Assembly (NCBI RefSeq): GCF_022669015.1
Contig: NZ_JAKKSL010000004.1
Location: forward strand, 364,672 to 428,671
DNA length: 64,000 bases
From: Colwellia maritima
GTDB lineage: Bacteria; Pseudomonadota; Gammaproteobacteria; Enterobacterales; Alteromonadaceae
Direction of reading: 5' to 3'
Positions 1-9,126 of the stretch are shown here, one piece after another. Position numbers and translations under genes: made by a program. Position 1 is the first letter of the stretch; each line of letters opens with the position of its first letter. The notes under the pieces are model-generated. The model did not search any database, was not told the DNA's origin, and saw nothing but the letters and a program-made list of their open reading frames with translations.

Positions 1-835
1 AGCGAGTTTTAGATATTCCATAAGCAACGGCTGAGCATCAAGATATGATATGGAATTCATCGCCTGAGAAATTTTAATTGCCTCAGCCCATTCTCCATTA
101 TTAACATGCTCCTGCATAGTGATACTTGCTTTTGGGAAAATAGTACCTACACCTGTAATTCCACCACATGCTCCGCCAAGTCCTGCATATACAGTGACGG
201 TGTCAACGCCCGCCAAAATTTTTAAATCTTTGTTCTCTAACATTAAAGTTTCAATAATTGAAACATCTATAGTCGATATTTTAAGAGCAGTTACATTTGG
301 GAGAATAGAAAGTCTTCTAAGAATATCGGTTGATAGGGCATGATAACCGGCCGGCATCGGGATTGTTATAAGGCATAATGGTTACGCCAAGCATCTTTTG
401 CCGTTGCTTCAGCAAGCGCATAGTACTCATACATTTCTTCTTCAGAAGGAGTAGCCGTAGTTTTTGGCGGCATGACCATGACTGTATCTACGCCAACTGT
501 TGCGACCCTTCAATGATTTTTGCTAGCTCTTCCTTCGTTTCTGCTGCAGCTCCGCTGATCAACGGAACATTGTATTCTGTAGCAACCTCAGAAAGGGCTT
601 TAAGTACAGAAAGGCGCTGTTCGGTGCTTAGGTAGCTATTCTCACCAAGAGTACCAGAGCCGACAAGTCCGCCCATTCTGCTTCCGCCCTTACCTTTGGC
701 TTTTAAAACACTTGCGGCTTGCTTTTTTGTTTCTTCAAGATCTATTTCAACGACACCTGATTTTGATTCTTTCAGCCATGTAAACACAGCCGGCATTACG
801 GTATATCTCCAATCTGAACTATTCGTTTTCATCAT
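1..835 (-). pseudogene. Dihydrodipicolinate synthase (DapA)-family aldolase/lyase, frameshifted and cut by the window edge
   Basis: The start ATGATG at 835 follows an AGGAAAT ribosome site. The N-terminus shows the family signature GSGTLGENSYLST (the GxxGE phosphate/pyruvate loop). Three frame changes can be repaired by eye: near 487 (GSQQL to GVDTVMVMPP), near 387-391 (AKDA to GVTIMPYNNP) and near 347-354 (NPDAG to GYHALSTDILRRL). The Schiff-base lysine context VTALKIS and a C-terminal YAGLGGACGGITGVG segment remain, and the last residues lie beyond position 1. The family carries out pyruvate-type aldol chemistry (DHDPS, KDG aldolase, sialate lyase); the substrate cannot be told. Frameshifts two and three fall in the CCAG and CCGG contexts seen across the window, so the gene may be intact in the organism. 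Confidence 0.75.
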
Positions 836-878
836 ATTTCCTGTTGTTTAAAAATCACACTAAATAAATTATATCACG

Positions 879-900
879 AATAGTATACAGTATACAATGT
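879..900. promoter_or_regulatory. Palindromic GTATAC-A-GTATAC site upstream of the DapA-family gene
   Basis: GTATACAGTATAC at 883-895 lies about 50 bp upstream of the start at 835. It resembles operators of GntR/FCD-type regulators, which often control sugar-acid or amino-acid catabolic genes with DapA-family enzymes. No regulator gene is visible in the window, so the assignment is an inference. Confidence 0.35.
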
Positions 901-1239
901 AAGGGTGTGTCGAATAGATTACAACAACACGCCCTTATTATATTTATCAGGCTATTTATCAGGCCACCCATGATGAATTTAAGTAATAACGACATGTGAA
1001 TTAGGTTGTTTTCTTATTAAAATAATCCATATCATGAACAGGTCAATGGCTCGGTTAGCTGTTATTAAATTAATTATATTAACACCTGTAAAACTTTCTA
1101 AAACGTCAATTAAAACAGCACGAAATACGCTTTTTATATTTTATGTAAAATCGAAGCAACTGATTGAACCAAAATAAGAACTCAGCTATTGTTCATTTTA
1201 TTAATAAAAAATGTAAAAAACGAGTTAATCTACAGGCTC
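901..1239. other. Intergenic, AT-rich, no gene seen
   Basis: No open frame with a ribosome site is visible. The stretch 958-978 (ATTTATCAGGCCACCCATGAT) partly matches, in inverse orientation, the sequence around 5570-5590 just left of the 169-bp repeat. Both may be remnants of the same mobile element. The last bases before 1240 could be the end of a preceding attC, but a left core site was not found. Confidence 0.4.
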
Positions 1240-1277
1240 GTTAGGCGATTGGTTGAATTCAGTGGTAGGAGTATTAA

Positions 1278-2051
1278 GTGGATTATCTAAATATTAATAA
1301 GGAAGCTTGGGATAAGCGAACAAAGATCCATGTGGAATCTAAATTTTACAATGTAGAAGCTTTCAAAGATGGAAAATCATCACTTAACGCAGTCGAGCTT
1401 GAGCAAGTTGGTAATGTAAAAGGAAAAAAGCTATTACACCTTCAGTGTCATTTTGGACAAGATACGTTGTCATGGGCTAGGCAAGGTGCAATGGTTACAG
1501 GAGTTGATTTGTCTACAGAGGCAATAGAACAAGCTAATGAACTCAAATTAACTCTAGGATTAGACGCAACTTTTGTTGCTAATGATATCTATCAATTTGG
1601 TAATGAAAGCACAGAAAAATTTGATATTGTTTTTACTTCTTACGGTGTTCTTTGTTGGTTACCAGATCTTAACCATTGGGCAAAAACAATCTCTAATTCA
1701 TTAGTGACACATGGTGAGTTTCATCTTGTAGAGTTCCATACTTTTAACGACTTACTATGCGGTTACTCGTACTTCCCTCAATCTGAGCCGGATGTTGAAG
1801 ATGAAGGGACATACACTGAAAACTGTGATGGTACAAAATCAAAAATGGTAACGTGGGCACACTCCTTAAGTGAAGTGATTAATGCTTTAATTTCAGCAGG
1901 CTTGAGTATAGAGAATTTTAAAGAGTACCCCTATAGTCCGTATAGTTGTTTTGAAGGACTTGAGCTTGTTTCTGGGAAGGGCTATCAAATGTTACACAAG
2001 GGGCAGCAAGTGCCATTACTTTATTCAATTAAAGCACGAAAAATCGCCTAA
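1278..2051 (+). CDS. Class I SAM-dependent methyltransferase in an integron-cassette-like setting
   Basis: This 257-residue protein has a GTG start at 1278 preceded by AGGAG at 1267-1271. The SAM-binding region is clear: LLHLQCHFGQDTLSWA (motif I), then GVDLS with the acidic ribose-binding residue, and a later FDIVFTSYGVLCWL segment. This is the Rossmann-like fold of small-molecule methyltransferases, and the substrate is unknown. The gene is tightly framed by a 10-bp inverted repeat, GTTAGGCGAT at 1240-1249 and ATCGCCTAAC at 2043-2052. These match the R' (GTTRRRY) and R'' (RYYYAAC) cores of an integron cassette. The ORF stop overlaps the right core, as is usual for cassettes. Confidence 0.8.
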   Translation: MDYLNINKEAWDKRTKIHVESKFYNVEAFKDGKSSLNAVELEQVGNVKGKKLLHLQCHFGQDTLSWARQGAMVTGVDLSTEAIEQANELKLTLGLDATFVANDIYQFGNESTEKFDIVFTSYGVLCWLPDLNHWAKTISNSLVTHGEFHLVEFHTFNDLLCGYSYFPQSEPDVEDEGTYTENCDGTKSKMVTWAHSLSEVINALISAGLSIENFKEYPYSPYSCFEGLELVSGKGYQMLHKGQQVPLLYSIKARKIA

Positions 2052-2100
2052 CAAATAAGGATAGGTGTCGCCTAGCCGACACATTATTCGGGTGTTCAAC
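2046..2100 (+). repeat. attC-like site, copy 1 (55 bp)
   Basis: It begins with GCCTAAC, then AAATAAGGATAGGT, then the stem GTGTCG...CGACAC, and ends in GTTCAAC. The same layout and exactly the same length recur, on the other strand, at 5715-5769 and 10422-10476. All three share AAATAA(A)GGATAGGT and a 3' AACAAGCCCG. The right core GTTCAAC departs from GTTRRRY at one base, so function is uncertain. Confidence 0.5.
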
Positions 2101-2454
2101 AAGCCCGAAGCCAACGGATAAAAACATCGTTTTTTCCTCGTTAATATTATCTATGTTTCTTCTGTTATTTGACCCACTTGTCGAGTGCTAATGCCATTTG
2201 TGTAATACCCGTGCTCGCCACACCTTAACCAAAGAAAACGCGTTAAACATTAAGAAAAACAATGGGGAGATTGCTGTACCGCAAGCCTACAGCTACTTTT
2301 CTGATGATTTCCTTCAAAAATGTCTTTATCTCTACCTGAATGTATTAGTCCAATCAAAAGCTAATCAATCACTTGATAAATATATTTTATACAATATAAT
2401 GTTTTTGTGTATTTTGTATACACTAACAAAAATAATTAAATAGAGGAAACCGCC
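2101..2454. other. Intergenic region upstream of the collagenase gene
   Basis: An 81-codon frame at 2198-2443 has no ribosome site and low-complexity, Lys/Ile-rich content, and is not accepted as a gene. The AT-rich stretch 2380-2440 probably contains the collagenase promoter, but no confident -35/-10 pair was picked. Confidence 0.4.
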
Positions 2455-4787
2455 GTGAAAAAAACAAAGGGACTCTTATGTACGAGTTTAATAATTAGTA
2501 CTTGCTTAGCAAATGCCCAAGTAAACACACAACAAGAACAAGATGAATTAATGCCTAAAGCTGCAACTTTCGATTCAAAACCACATTTAAATCACGCAGA
2601 CAATAAAGCATTAAGAACTCCTAATAACTTATCTATAGAAGAATTTGATCAACTTCGCAGACAAAACACCTCCAAAGATCGTCATTTTTTATTAAAAAAA
2701 CAGAAAATAAAGCGTCTAAAAATAAACTATTTAAAAGCTTTGCCGCTAGTGCTGTTGGTTGCACATCAGTAAGTGAACTATATGCTTTAACAGGTCAAGA
2801 TTTAGTCGATACCGTAAAGGCTAGTAGCTTAGGTGACTGTTTATATGGTCTGTACAGTGAAGCATCAAATAGTGACGCTTTCTCTGATGATAAAGCTGCA
2901 GCAATTGTAGAGGCTATGGTTTTACACTTAGACACATATAATGCATCCGATGCAAAAAGTGCTGATGAACTAGAAACCTTAGTGACCTATTTAAGAGCAA
3001 TGCATTATGCTCAGCGCAATTTAAATAGAACTCATACTGATAATTACAACACCGCCTTAAATGAAGCTTTCACTAAGTATTTTTCTAGTGATAGTTTTTC
3101 AATATTTAACGGTGAAGCAACCCGTGATTTTTCCGTAAAACGAGAAATGCCGGTACTGGTCGCGAGTTCAAAAACCGACTCTTTACAATTTTTAGCTAAT
3201 TTCACTACTGCCCTTTTAGGATACGCTAACACTGTATCTAGAGCAGATAACGACGGTGTGTATTACGAAGAAAAAGCGGTCGATGAGCTTCTTACAAAAT
3301 TATATTACGCTATTACTGACAGAAGTGAAGAAGTTGAACAATTGGTGCTAAATAATCCGAGTATCATTGCCAATCTAAAACAGTTTGTAGATGTTGATGG
3401 TAAATGGTTAATCGGTCATGCCCGTGAATGGCATTGGAACGATGCTGTTACAGAACTGGGTAGATACTTACGTTTTGGTGGTAGTATCGCTGAAAATGTT
3501 AGACCAAGTATTCAAGCTATTTTAAACACATATAGCCATATAGGTGAAGGAAGCAAGGGATGGCTTAACGCTCAGTCAGCCGTTTATTATAACGATAATG
3601 CAAATTGCTCTCTATACGGTGATGTTTGCGAATTTGATTTACAGGCAGCCATATTATCTGGCAGTCACCAATGTGGCGATACAGTAAAGCTTCGTTATCA
3701 AGAACCTATTACAACAGAAAATCTAGGTAAGATTTGTCAAAGCATTGCTTCACAAGAACAAAAATTTCATAGGCTCATGAATACATCAAACGAAACTCCC
3801 GTTAAAGATGATAAAAACGCCGTATTAGAAATGATTATTTTCAGTTCATATACAGATTATAACAACTATGGGAATGATTTTTTTGGTATCAATACAGATA
3901 ATGGAGGGTTTTATTTAGAAGGAAGCCCTTCAACAGAAGGTAATCAAGCTCGATTTTTTGCACATCAAGCCACGTGGTTAGCAGATTTTTCAGTGTGGAA
4001 TTTGGAGCATGAATTTATTCATTACTTAGATGGACGTTTCAATAAGTGGGGTAACTTCTACGAACAAGCAGCTAATTCAGTTTGGTGGGGAGAAGGTATT
4101 GCAGAATACTTAAGTCAACCTAACAATAATGCTAAAGCGTTGATTGCCGCCAAAACTAACCAGTATTCTTTAAGTCAATTATTTCAAACGACTTACGCTA
4201 ACTCTGATCAAGTACGTACTTATGACTGGGGTTACTTGGCAGTACGTTTCATGATGGAAGAGAAACGAAGTTTCATTGACAATGAATTATTGCCTTCATT
4301 AAGAGCTGCAAAATATGAAATGACCCCAGGTGATTGTACTATGGATTGGAGCCGGCATCGTAAAGAGAATGCAACAGAAAATGGTTGGGGCCGGGCATAT
4401 GACGATAGTGAAGGTGGATACCCTGACTGGGTTTGGACATGTGGTAGACCAACAAACACACCAATTGATTCAAATTTACCAGAATACACACCTTACGCAG
4501 ACATTTTAAATAACTGGGGCACATCATTCGACCAAGAGTTTTCTGAGTGGTTAACTTGTATTGTAGCCGGTGATGGTGAATGTGTAGAGCAAGTATTTCA
4601 GACAGCTGATTTAGACGAAAATAATACTATAGATATGCGTGATATTTTAATGTTTAGAAAAATGTTACGTGGTAACCCATTGCTTTCAATTGATTACGAC
4701 TTTAATGAAGACGAAGTGGTCGATATACGAGACGTACGCCCAATGATGGCATTATGTGATTTATCAAGATGCGCTATTGCTCCATAA
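2455..4787 (+). CDS. Secreted M9-family collagenase with C-terminal dockerin (apparent frameshift)
   Basis: The GTG start at 2455 follows AGAGGAA. The N-terminus (KKTKGLLCTSLIISTCLANA) is a Sec signal peptide. The reading frame changes once in the homopolymer-rich stretch 2685-2705 (T6, A7), after which SVSELYALTGQDL continues into the M9 N-terminal domain. The catalytic zinc motif is HEFIHYLDGRF with the downstream glutamate in WWGEGIAEYLS, matching the HEYTHYLDGRF pattern of Vibrio/Clostridium collagenases. The usual PKD/PPC tail is replaced by two calcium-loop repeats, DLDENNTIDMRD and DFNEDEVVDIRD, which form a type I dockerin. It is expected to degrade extracellular collagen or gelatin. 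The gene is 42 bp upstream of the cohesin-like PEP-CTERM gene and probably co-transcribed with it. Confidence 0.88.
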
Positions 4788-4829
4788 AACTACAACAATA
4801 CAAATAAAAGAAAAGAAAAGGAAAATAAA

Positions 4830-5390
4830 ATGAAAAAATTATTACTAACTTTAGTTTTGCTTACTAGCTTTGCCGGCAATGCAACATTAATAAATCTCGA
4901 TTTAGATAAAACAAATTATCTCGAAAATGAAGTTGTCACAGCTCAATTAAATCTGACTAGTTTAGATTATTTTCTGGGTGGTTTTGTAGCAGAAGTAAGC
5001 TACGATTTTAATGCATTAGAGTTGATTAATTGGTCATTTGGCAACGGCTTTAATGACGGTTTAGGGCACAGCCCTTATGCCGATGATTCCATAGCAGGCT
5101 TGTTTTATTTGGAAGACTTTGCCTACTTTGATGCTGATGAAATGGTATTACAAGCTAATCAAGGTACCGGGTTTACACTAGCAACATTAACTTTTCGTGC
5201 TCTAACTGCCGGCCCACAAATACTTTCAGTTCTTGATAGTATGGAAGTTGTTAGCCTAGACAATAACTCGATAGATCAGTTTAACCAATTTGATGCGAAG
5301 TTTAACGTAACATCAGTACCTGAACCGGCAAGTGCTTTGTTATTTTTATCGTCTTTATTGCTATTAAGAACACGTTTTAGCAAAAAGTAG
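4830..5390 (+). CDS. Cohesin-like domain protein with PEP-CTERM sorting signal
   Basis: This 186-residue protein has an ATG at 4830 after AAAAGGAAAA. A signal peptide (LLLTLVLLTSFAGNA) is followed by a single beta-sandwich domain with cohesin-like features: VVTAQLNLTSL, GGFVAEVSYDFNALEL, and GTGFTLATLTFRALTAG near its end. The C-terminus is a PEP-CTERM signal: VPEPASALLF, a hydrophobic stretch, then basic RTRFSKK. PEP-CTERM proteins are processed by an exosortase and held at or released from the cell surface. Because the upstream gene encodes a dockerin-bearing collagenase, this protein is a plausible surface receptor for it. No exosortase gene is in the window. The cohesin assignment rests on strand pattern by eye. 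Confidence 0.78.
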   Translation: MKKLLLTLVLLTSFAGNATLINLDLDKTNYLENEVVTAQLNLTSLDYFLGGFVAEVSYDFNALELINWSFGNGFNDGLGHSPYADDSIAGLFYLEDFAYFDADEMVLQANQGTGFTLATLTFRALTAGPQILSVLDSMEVVSLDNNSIDQFNQFDAKFNVTSVPEPASALLFLSSLLLLRTRFSKK

Positions 5391-5416
5391 ATAAATTAAG
5401 TTATACGAGTAGAAAA

Positions 5417-5443
5417 GGCAAATAGTAATATTTGCCTTTTTTT
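5417..5443 (+). terminator. Rho-independent terminator after the PEP-CTERM gene
   Basis: GGCAAATA-GTAA-TATTTGCC is followed by a run of seven Ts, 27 bp after the stop codon. Confidence 0.85.
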
Positions 5444-5597
5444 GTTTGCCCGCCGAAGCTAGCAAACCCGATAGGCTGAAAGAAGCCTTATCATCCCGAC
5501 TAAGGGGAAGATAATCTGAATGGCAAAGGCGTTATTGGCAATGTTGCATCTGGGTATTGATTATGGGGGTATTTATCATGGGTGGCATGATTAGTTT
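5444..5597. other. Intergenic, probable mobile-element remnant
   Basis: No coding frame was found. The sequence TATTTATCATGGGTGGCATGAT near 5570-5591 resembles the inverse of a stretch near 960-978. It ends where the 169-bp repeat starts. Confidence 0.3.
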
Positions 5598-5766
5598 AAC
5601 TGAGTGATAGCAGGCAGGCTCGGCCTGAAAAAACGACAAGAAAACACCGCAAATAAACAACCCACCTCAGTTTTATTTATTTACTTATAAAGAGTACACA
5701 TCAACAACGGGCTTGTTCAACAACAGGATTAAGTTGCGGCAAGCGCAACCTATCCTTTATTTATTA
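5598..5766. repeat. 169-bp direct repeat, copy A
   Basis: It is nearly identical to 10305-10473, with only a handful of mismatches around 5673-5685. It starts AACTGAGTGATAGCAGG and ends in the attC-like site. The first ~117 bp are probably the terminus of an IS91-like element, since copy B directly follows such an element. The last ~52 bp are the attC-like sequence. Confidence 0.85.
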
Positions 5767-5769
5767 TAC
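5715..5769 (-). repeat. attC-like site, copy 3 (55 bp)
   Basis: Read on the minus strand it runs GTATAAT, AAATAAAGGATAGGT, stem TTGCG...CGCAA, ATCC, then GTTGAAC. It directly follows the stop codon of the minus-strand ORF at 5770, the usual placement of an attC after a cassette gene. Its left core (GTATAAT) is degenerate. Confidence 0.5.
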
Positions 5770-6231
5770 CTATTTTAACGAATTTTCATATTGTTTATAA
5801 AAACTCCAAACCTTTTGTGCCATCGGCGCTGCTGTTTGAGCTCGCCGTCTTCTCATTGTTTCTCGTAAATCAGTATCATACGGAAAACGTGCTTCTGGTT
5901 TAGCTTTATACTTTGTAAGGTAAATCTTTATTTCAAGATATGGGCATTGCAAGTCTTCAGGTAGCACTTCAATAGGAATAAGTAATAACTCTTCACCTGA
6001 ATGCTTCAATCTTTCAACAATACCACAAGGATAAGTAATTAATATTTCTATAGCCTTCATGGCATGTTTAAACATATAACGACAGTTAGGGTGAAGTTGA
6101 GCCACGAATCCTCCGTATAGGTATAACGCCTCAATCAGAGGCAAATAATTGTTGGTTATAATTAGCGACGCAGGAGCAAAACCAACTGTTATTTGTCCTG
6201 CTGAATTGACTTGGTACGCCGGCATGGGCAT
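5770..6231 (-). CDS. Hypothetical protein, 5' end interrupted by a group II intron
   Basis: I do not recognise this protein. It has up to 153 residues and no signal peptide or membrane segment, with a basic RRRRAQTAAP stretch near the C-terminus. Its stop overlaps the attC-like site at 5715-5769, so it looks like a cassette gene in the orientation expected for the integron. The group II intron begins at about 6214 on the other strand. The first six or so codons (MPMPAY) are therefore intron sequence, and the original start has been displaced or lost. Confidence 0.5.
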   Translation of the reverse strand: MPMPAYQVNSAGQITVGFAPASLIITNNYLPLIEALYLYGGFVAQLHPNCRYMFKHAMKAIEILITYPCGIVERLKHSGEELLLIPIEVLPEDLQCPYLEIKIYLTKYKAKPEARFPYDTDLRETMRRRRAQTAAPMAQKVWSFYKQYENSLK

Positions 6232-8127
6232 GAACTAATGAGGTGAAAGTCCTCTGTAGGAAGATCACCGTTTAATGAGTTTTATTAAACGCTAACTACT
6301 AGCGAATGGCAAGGGCTTTTCTGCGAAGAATGGTCTGAAGGAAGCCGCTAGCAAATTTGTGAGCTGATGAACAAGAACATCATATGAGGCGTAGACTAGA
6401 GGTGAGTTAGCCAAGCATAACGAAACCATGTGATCTAATGGTCACCGTAAATGATGCAGCAGTGCAAAGAAAGTACATGCACTTATCTGGGGAGATCTGC
6501 TTAACACGCAATCGGCATTAAACCAGTAAGGCTCTGGTTAATAAGTGCCTTGGCTTCGTTGAATACATCGACGACGAAGAGCGAATGAGATGTAAACCGA
6601 TAGCGCCAATGATGGTAACGTCAATGGTGATTAAGTAGAAGTCAGCAGACGGCATAGTAGCCAAATGCCCATCGTAATGGTTGGGACACGGTGAAGGCCT
6701 GAACATTAACTTAAGGAGGAACATTTATGCATTTGAATACATCAAAATTACCGTCAGGTAATGATGTTATTGAGCATGGCATATCAACTGACCTTACATG
6801 AAAATCTCATCGAAAAGCTGTTAAGCCCTGCTAATTTGGATAATGCTTGGAAACGAGTCAAAGCCAACAAAGGTAGTGCAGGTATTGATGGGATGACGAT
6901 AGATGATTTTCCCACTTTTGCTAACGCAAACTGGGAACACATCAAAACACAGATAGCTCAAGGAACATACCGACCTAGCCCCGTGCTACGGGTCAACATT
7001 CCTAAGCCCGATGGTGGCACGCGAAAACTGGGTATTCCTACCGTACTCGATAGGTTTATCCAACAAGCAATCCACCAAGTACTCAATCCACTATTCGACC
7101 CGCATTTTTCACCTTACAGCTATGGTTTTCGCCCAAACTGCAATGCAGCACAAGCGGTAACACATTTGCAAACAGGTATTAAATCGGGTCGTAAAATAGC
7201 CATTGATATTGACTTATCTAAATTCTTTGACCGAGTTAATCATGATTTACTCATGCATAAACTCGGTTTGAAAATAAAAGATAAAGTATTGATGAAACTG
7301 ATTGGGCGCTACTTACGCGCAAGAATTGTTGAACACGGTAAGCGAGTAAAACCAACCCAAGGCGTACCACAAGGAGGGCCATTGTCACCGTTACTCTCTA
7401 ATATCATGCTTGACGAGCTTGATAAAACGTTGGAAAAACGAGGACATCACTTCGCCCGTTATGCGGACGACTTCACCATTTTGGTGAAAACTAAGCGAGC
7501 AGGCGAACGCGTTTTAACGAGTATTAGCTTGTTTATAAAGCAAATCCTTAAACTCGTCGTTAACGAGAAGAAAAGTCGTGTAGGCGCGGTAAAAGAGACC
7601 AGGTTTTTAGGTTTTGGTTTCAAATATGGGCGAATCAAAATACATGATAATTCATTGCAGCGTTTTAAATACCGTGTGCGAGAGTTAACTAACAGAAATT
7701 GGGGCATTGCCATGAGCAAGCAAATTGCGAGCCTTAACCGATATCTGCGAGGATGGGGAAACTACTTCCTCATCGCCAACGATTATCAGTTATGTGTCGA
7801 TTTAGATCAATGGATCCGCCGAAGAATACGGATGTGTTTTTGGCGACAATGGCGCAAGCCAAGATCCAAAGTGAAAAATCTATTAAAACGGGGTGTTCCA
7901 CTAGCGCTAGCAATTAGCTGTGGAGCGACAAGAAAAGGGGTATGGCGAAGTGCGAAAACCAAAGGGATAAATCAAGCATTGAGCAACGAGTATTTAGCCA
8001 ATGCAGGTTTAGTATCACTTAGGGATATCTGGATTAAAATCCATCATGGTTAATGAACCGCCCTGTGCGGAGCCGCATGCAGGGTGGTGTGGGGGGCCGG
8101 AGGGTAGAAACCTCCGGCTACCCGATT
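6214..8127 (+). mobile_element. Group II intron
   Basis: The intron carries an RT/maturase ORF and ends in a recognisable domain V/VI: the stem around 8056-8090 (CCGCCCTGTGCGG, then CCGCATGCAGGGTGG) and the GGAGGGTAGAAACCTCC hairpin, closing with CTACCCGATT. The 5' end is placed at GTACG (6214), close to the GUGYG consensus, and is followed by a GCC-GGCAT-GGGC hairpin typical of domain I. GAGGTGAAAGTCCTC at 6239-6253 and the 450-bp non-coding leader also fit domains I-III. Ends are estimates to within a few bases. Confidence 0.8.
6761..8053 (+). CDS. ltrA: Group II intron reverse transcriptase/maturase
   Basis: Up to 430 residues, in RT order: RT-0/1 (NKGSAGIDGMTIDDF), GTYRPSPVLRVNIPKPDGG, IDIDLSKFFDRVNHDLL (RT-3), QGVPQGGPLSPLLSN (RT-4), the catalytic ARYADDFTIL (RT-5, about residue 235), then a maturase domain X. 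The C-terminus ends at the intron-type LVSLRDIWIKIHHG, so no HNH endonuclease domain is present. The strong ribosome site AAGGAGG at 6713-6719 serves an ATG at 6727 in another frame, whose 24-codon product overlaps this start. An indel near 6790 may therefore hide the true N-terminus. Otherwise translation starts at ATG 6776. Confidence 0.9.
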   Translation: MMLLSMAYQLTLHENLIEKLLSPANLDNAWKRVKANKGSAGIDGMTIDDFPTFANANWEHIKTQIAQGTYRPSPVLRVNIPKPDGGTRKLGIPTVLDRFIQQAIHQVLNPLFDPHFSPYSYGFRPNCNAAQAVTHLQTGIKSGRKIAIDIDLSKFFDRVNHDLLMHKLGLKIKDKVLMKLIGRYLRARIVEHGKRVKPTQGVPQGGPLSPLLSNIMLDELDKTLEKRGHHFARYADDFTILVKTKRAGERVLTSISLFIKQILKLVVNEKKSRVGAVKETRFLGFGFKYGRIKIHDNSLQRFKYRVRELTNRNWGIAMSKQIASLNRYLRGWGNYFLIANDYQLCVDLDQWIRRRIRMCFWRQWRKPRSKVKNLLKRGVPLALAISCGATRKGVWRSAKTKGINQALSNEYLANAGLVSLRDIWIKIHHG

Positions 8128-8214
8128 TGAACGAAGCCGCTTTGCGGCAGAATAAGACAAAATCGTCTGTACTTACCTTAACTGTCAATACTGGCAGCCC
8201 TTAAGGAGTACACC

Positions 8215-9126
8215 ATGAATATTACCCAACAAACACGTTTTAATTTATTAGCTCAATCTTACCTTAACGAACTGACCTTGCAAGGAAAAAGTGAAAAAAC
8301 AATTGATGCCTATTGTCGTTGTATCAGGCAAACCGCGACCTTCTTTGATACCTGCCCTGATAACTTAACCGTTGATGCCCTTAAAACCTACTTTCTGTAT
8401 CTCGTTGAGCATAAATCATGGAGTCACGTTAAAATTACCCGTTGCGCCATTCAGTTTTTATACACCCATGTGCTAAAGCGCCCTTGGCAATGGGTAGATA
8501 TTGTCAAACCACCCAAGGTACAAGCACTGCAAGATGTGTTATCCGTCGCTGAAGTCGCCGCTATTATTAACACCACACGCCAATTGCGTTACCAAGTGTA
8601 TTATCTCACCACGTACAGTTTAGGCTTACGGTTAAGTGAAACCTTGAACCTGACCATTGCCGATATCGACAGTCACTTAATGCAGGTGCATTTACGTTAT
8701 ACCAAAAGCAAAAAAGATCGCATTGTGCCACTACCCCATGCCACATTACTTGCCTTACGCCATTACTGGAAAACCCATCGCCACCCCACGTTATTATTTC
8801 CTGGGGGTAAACCACCGCATTGTCGTGAGGGAAAAACCTTAGTCATGGATAAAGGCGGCGTACAAAAAACCATTAAACTTGTGGCTAACGCCTGTGGTAT
8901 TACCAAAAACGTGCACGTGCATACGCTTAGGCATTCTATTGCTACGCATTTGCTTGAGCGCGGTGCCAGTTTGCGCTCTATTCAAGTGTTTTTAGGGCAC
9001 GCATGCCCTAAAACCACTGCGCTTTATACGCGTATGACTGAAGAGGTTGCTCAAAACAGCCAGTTATTACACAACGATATTATCGATAGTCTTGATATCA
9101 CTTGGCAGGAGCAACCTCATGATTGA
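8215..9126 (+). CDS. Tyrosine recombinase of the IS91-like element
   Basis: 303 residues with ATG after AAGGAG (8203-8208). It has an N-terminal SAM-like DNA-binding domain (about residues 1-95) and a catalytic domain with the R-K-H-R-H-Y set: GLRLSE (Arg), TKSKKDR (Lys), HTLRHS (His/Arg), LGHACPKTTALYTR (His, Tyr nucleophile). It overlaps the transposase start by 8 bp (ATGATTGA). Accessory recombinases of this type accompany IS91-group transposases; their exact role in transposition is not established. Confidence 0.9.
   Translation: MNITQQTRFNLLAQSYLNELTLQGKSEKTIDAYCRCIRQTATFFDTCPDNLTVDALKTYFLYLVEHKSWSHVKITRCAIQFLYTHVLKRPWQWVDIVKPPKVQALQDVLSVAEVAAIINTTRQLRYQVYYLTTYSLGLRLSETLNLTIADIDSHLMQVHLRYTKSKKDRIVPLPHATLLALRHYWKTHRHPTLLFPGGKPPHCREGKTLVMDKGGVQKTIKLVANACGITKNVHVHTLRHSIATHLLERGASLRSIQVFLGHACPKTTALYTRMTEEVAQNSQLLHNDIIDSLDITWQEQPHD

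Larger units (their letters stand above)
1240..2100 (+). mobile_element. Putative integron gene cassette (methyltransferase)
   Basis: Canonical core sites, GTTAGGC at 1240-1246 and GCCTAAC at 2046-2052, flank a single ORF, and a 55-bp attC-like site follows. The orientation is opposite to that expected for an array running from the intI at 12246, so the cassette may have been inverted, or the symmetric cores may mislead. No intact attC was recognised to the left. Confidence 0.5.

Noticed and set aside
2198..2443. 81-codon plus-strand frame between the methyltransferase and the collagenase
   Set aside because: No ribosome site, low-complexity composition and no recognisable domain; it lies in an AT-rich intergenic stretch.
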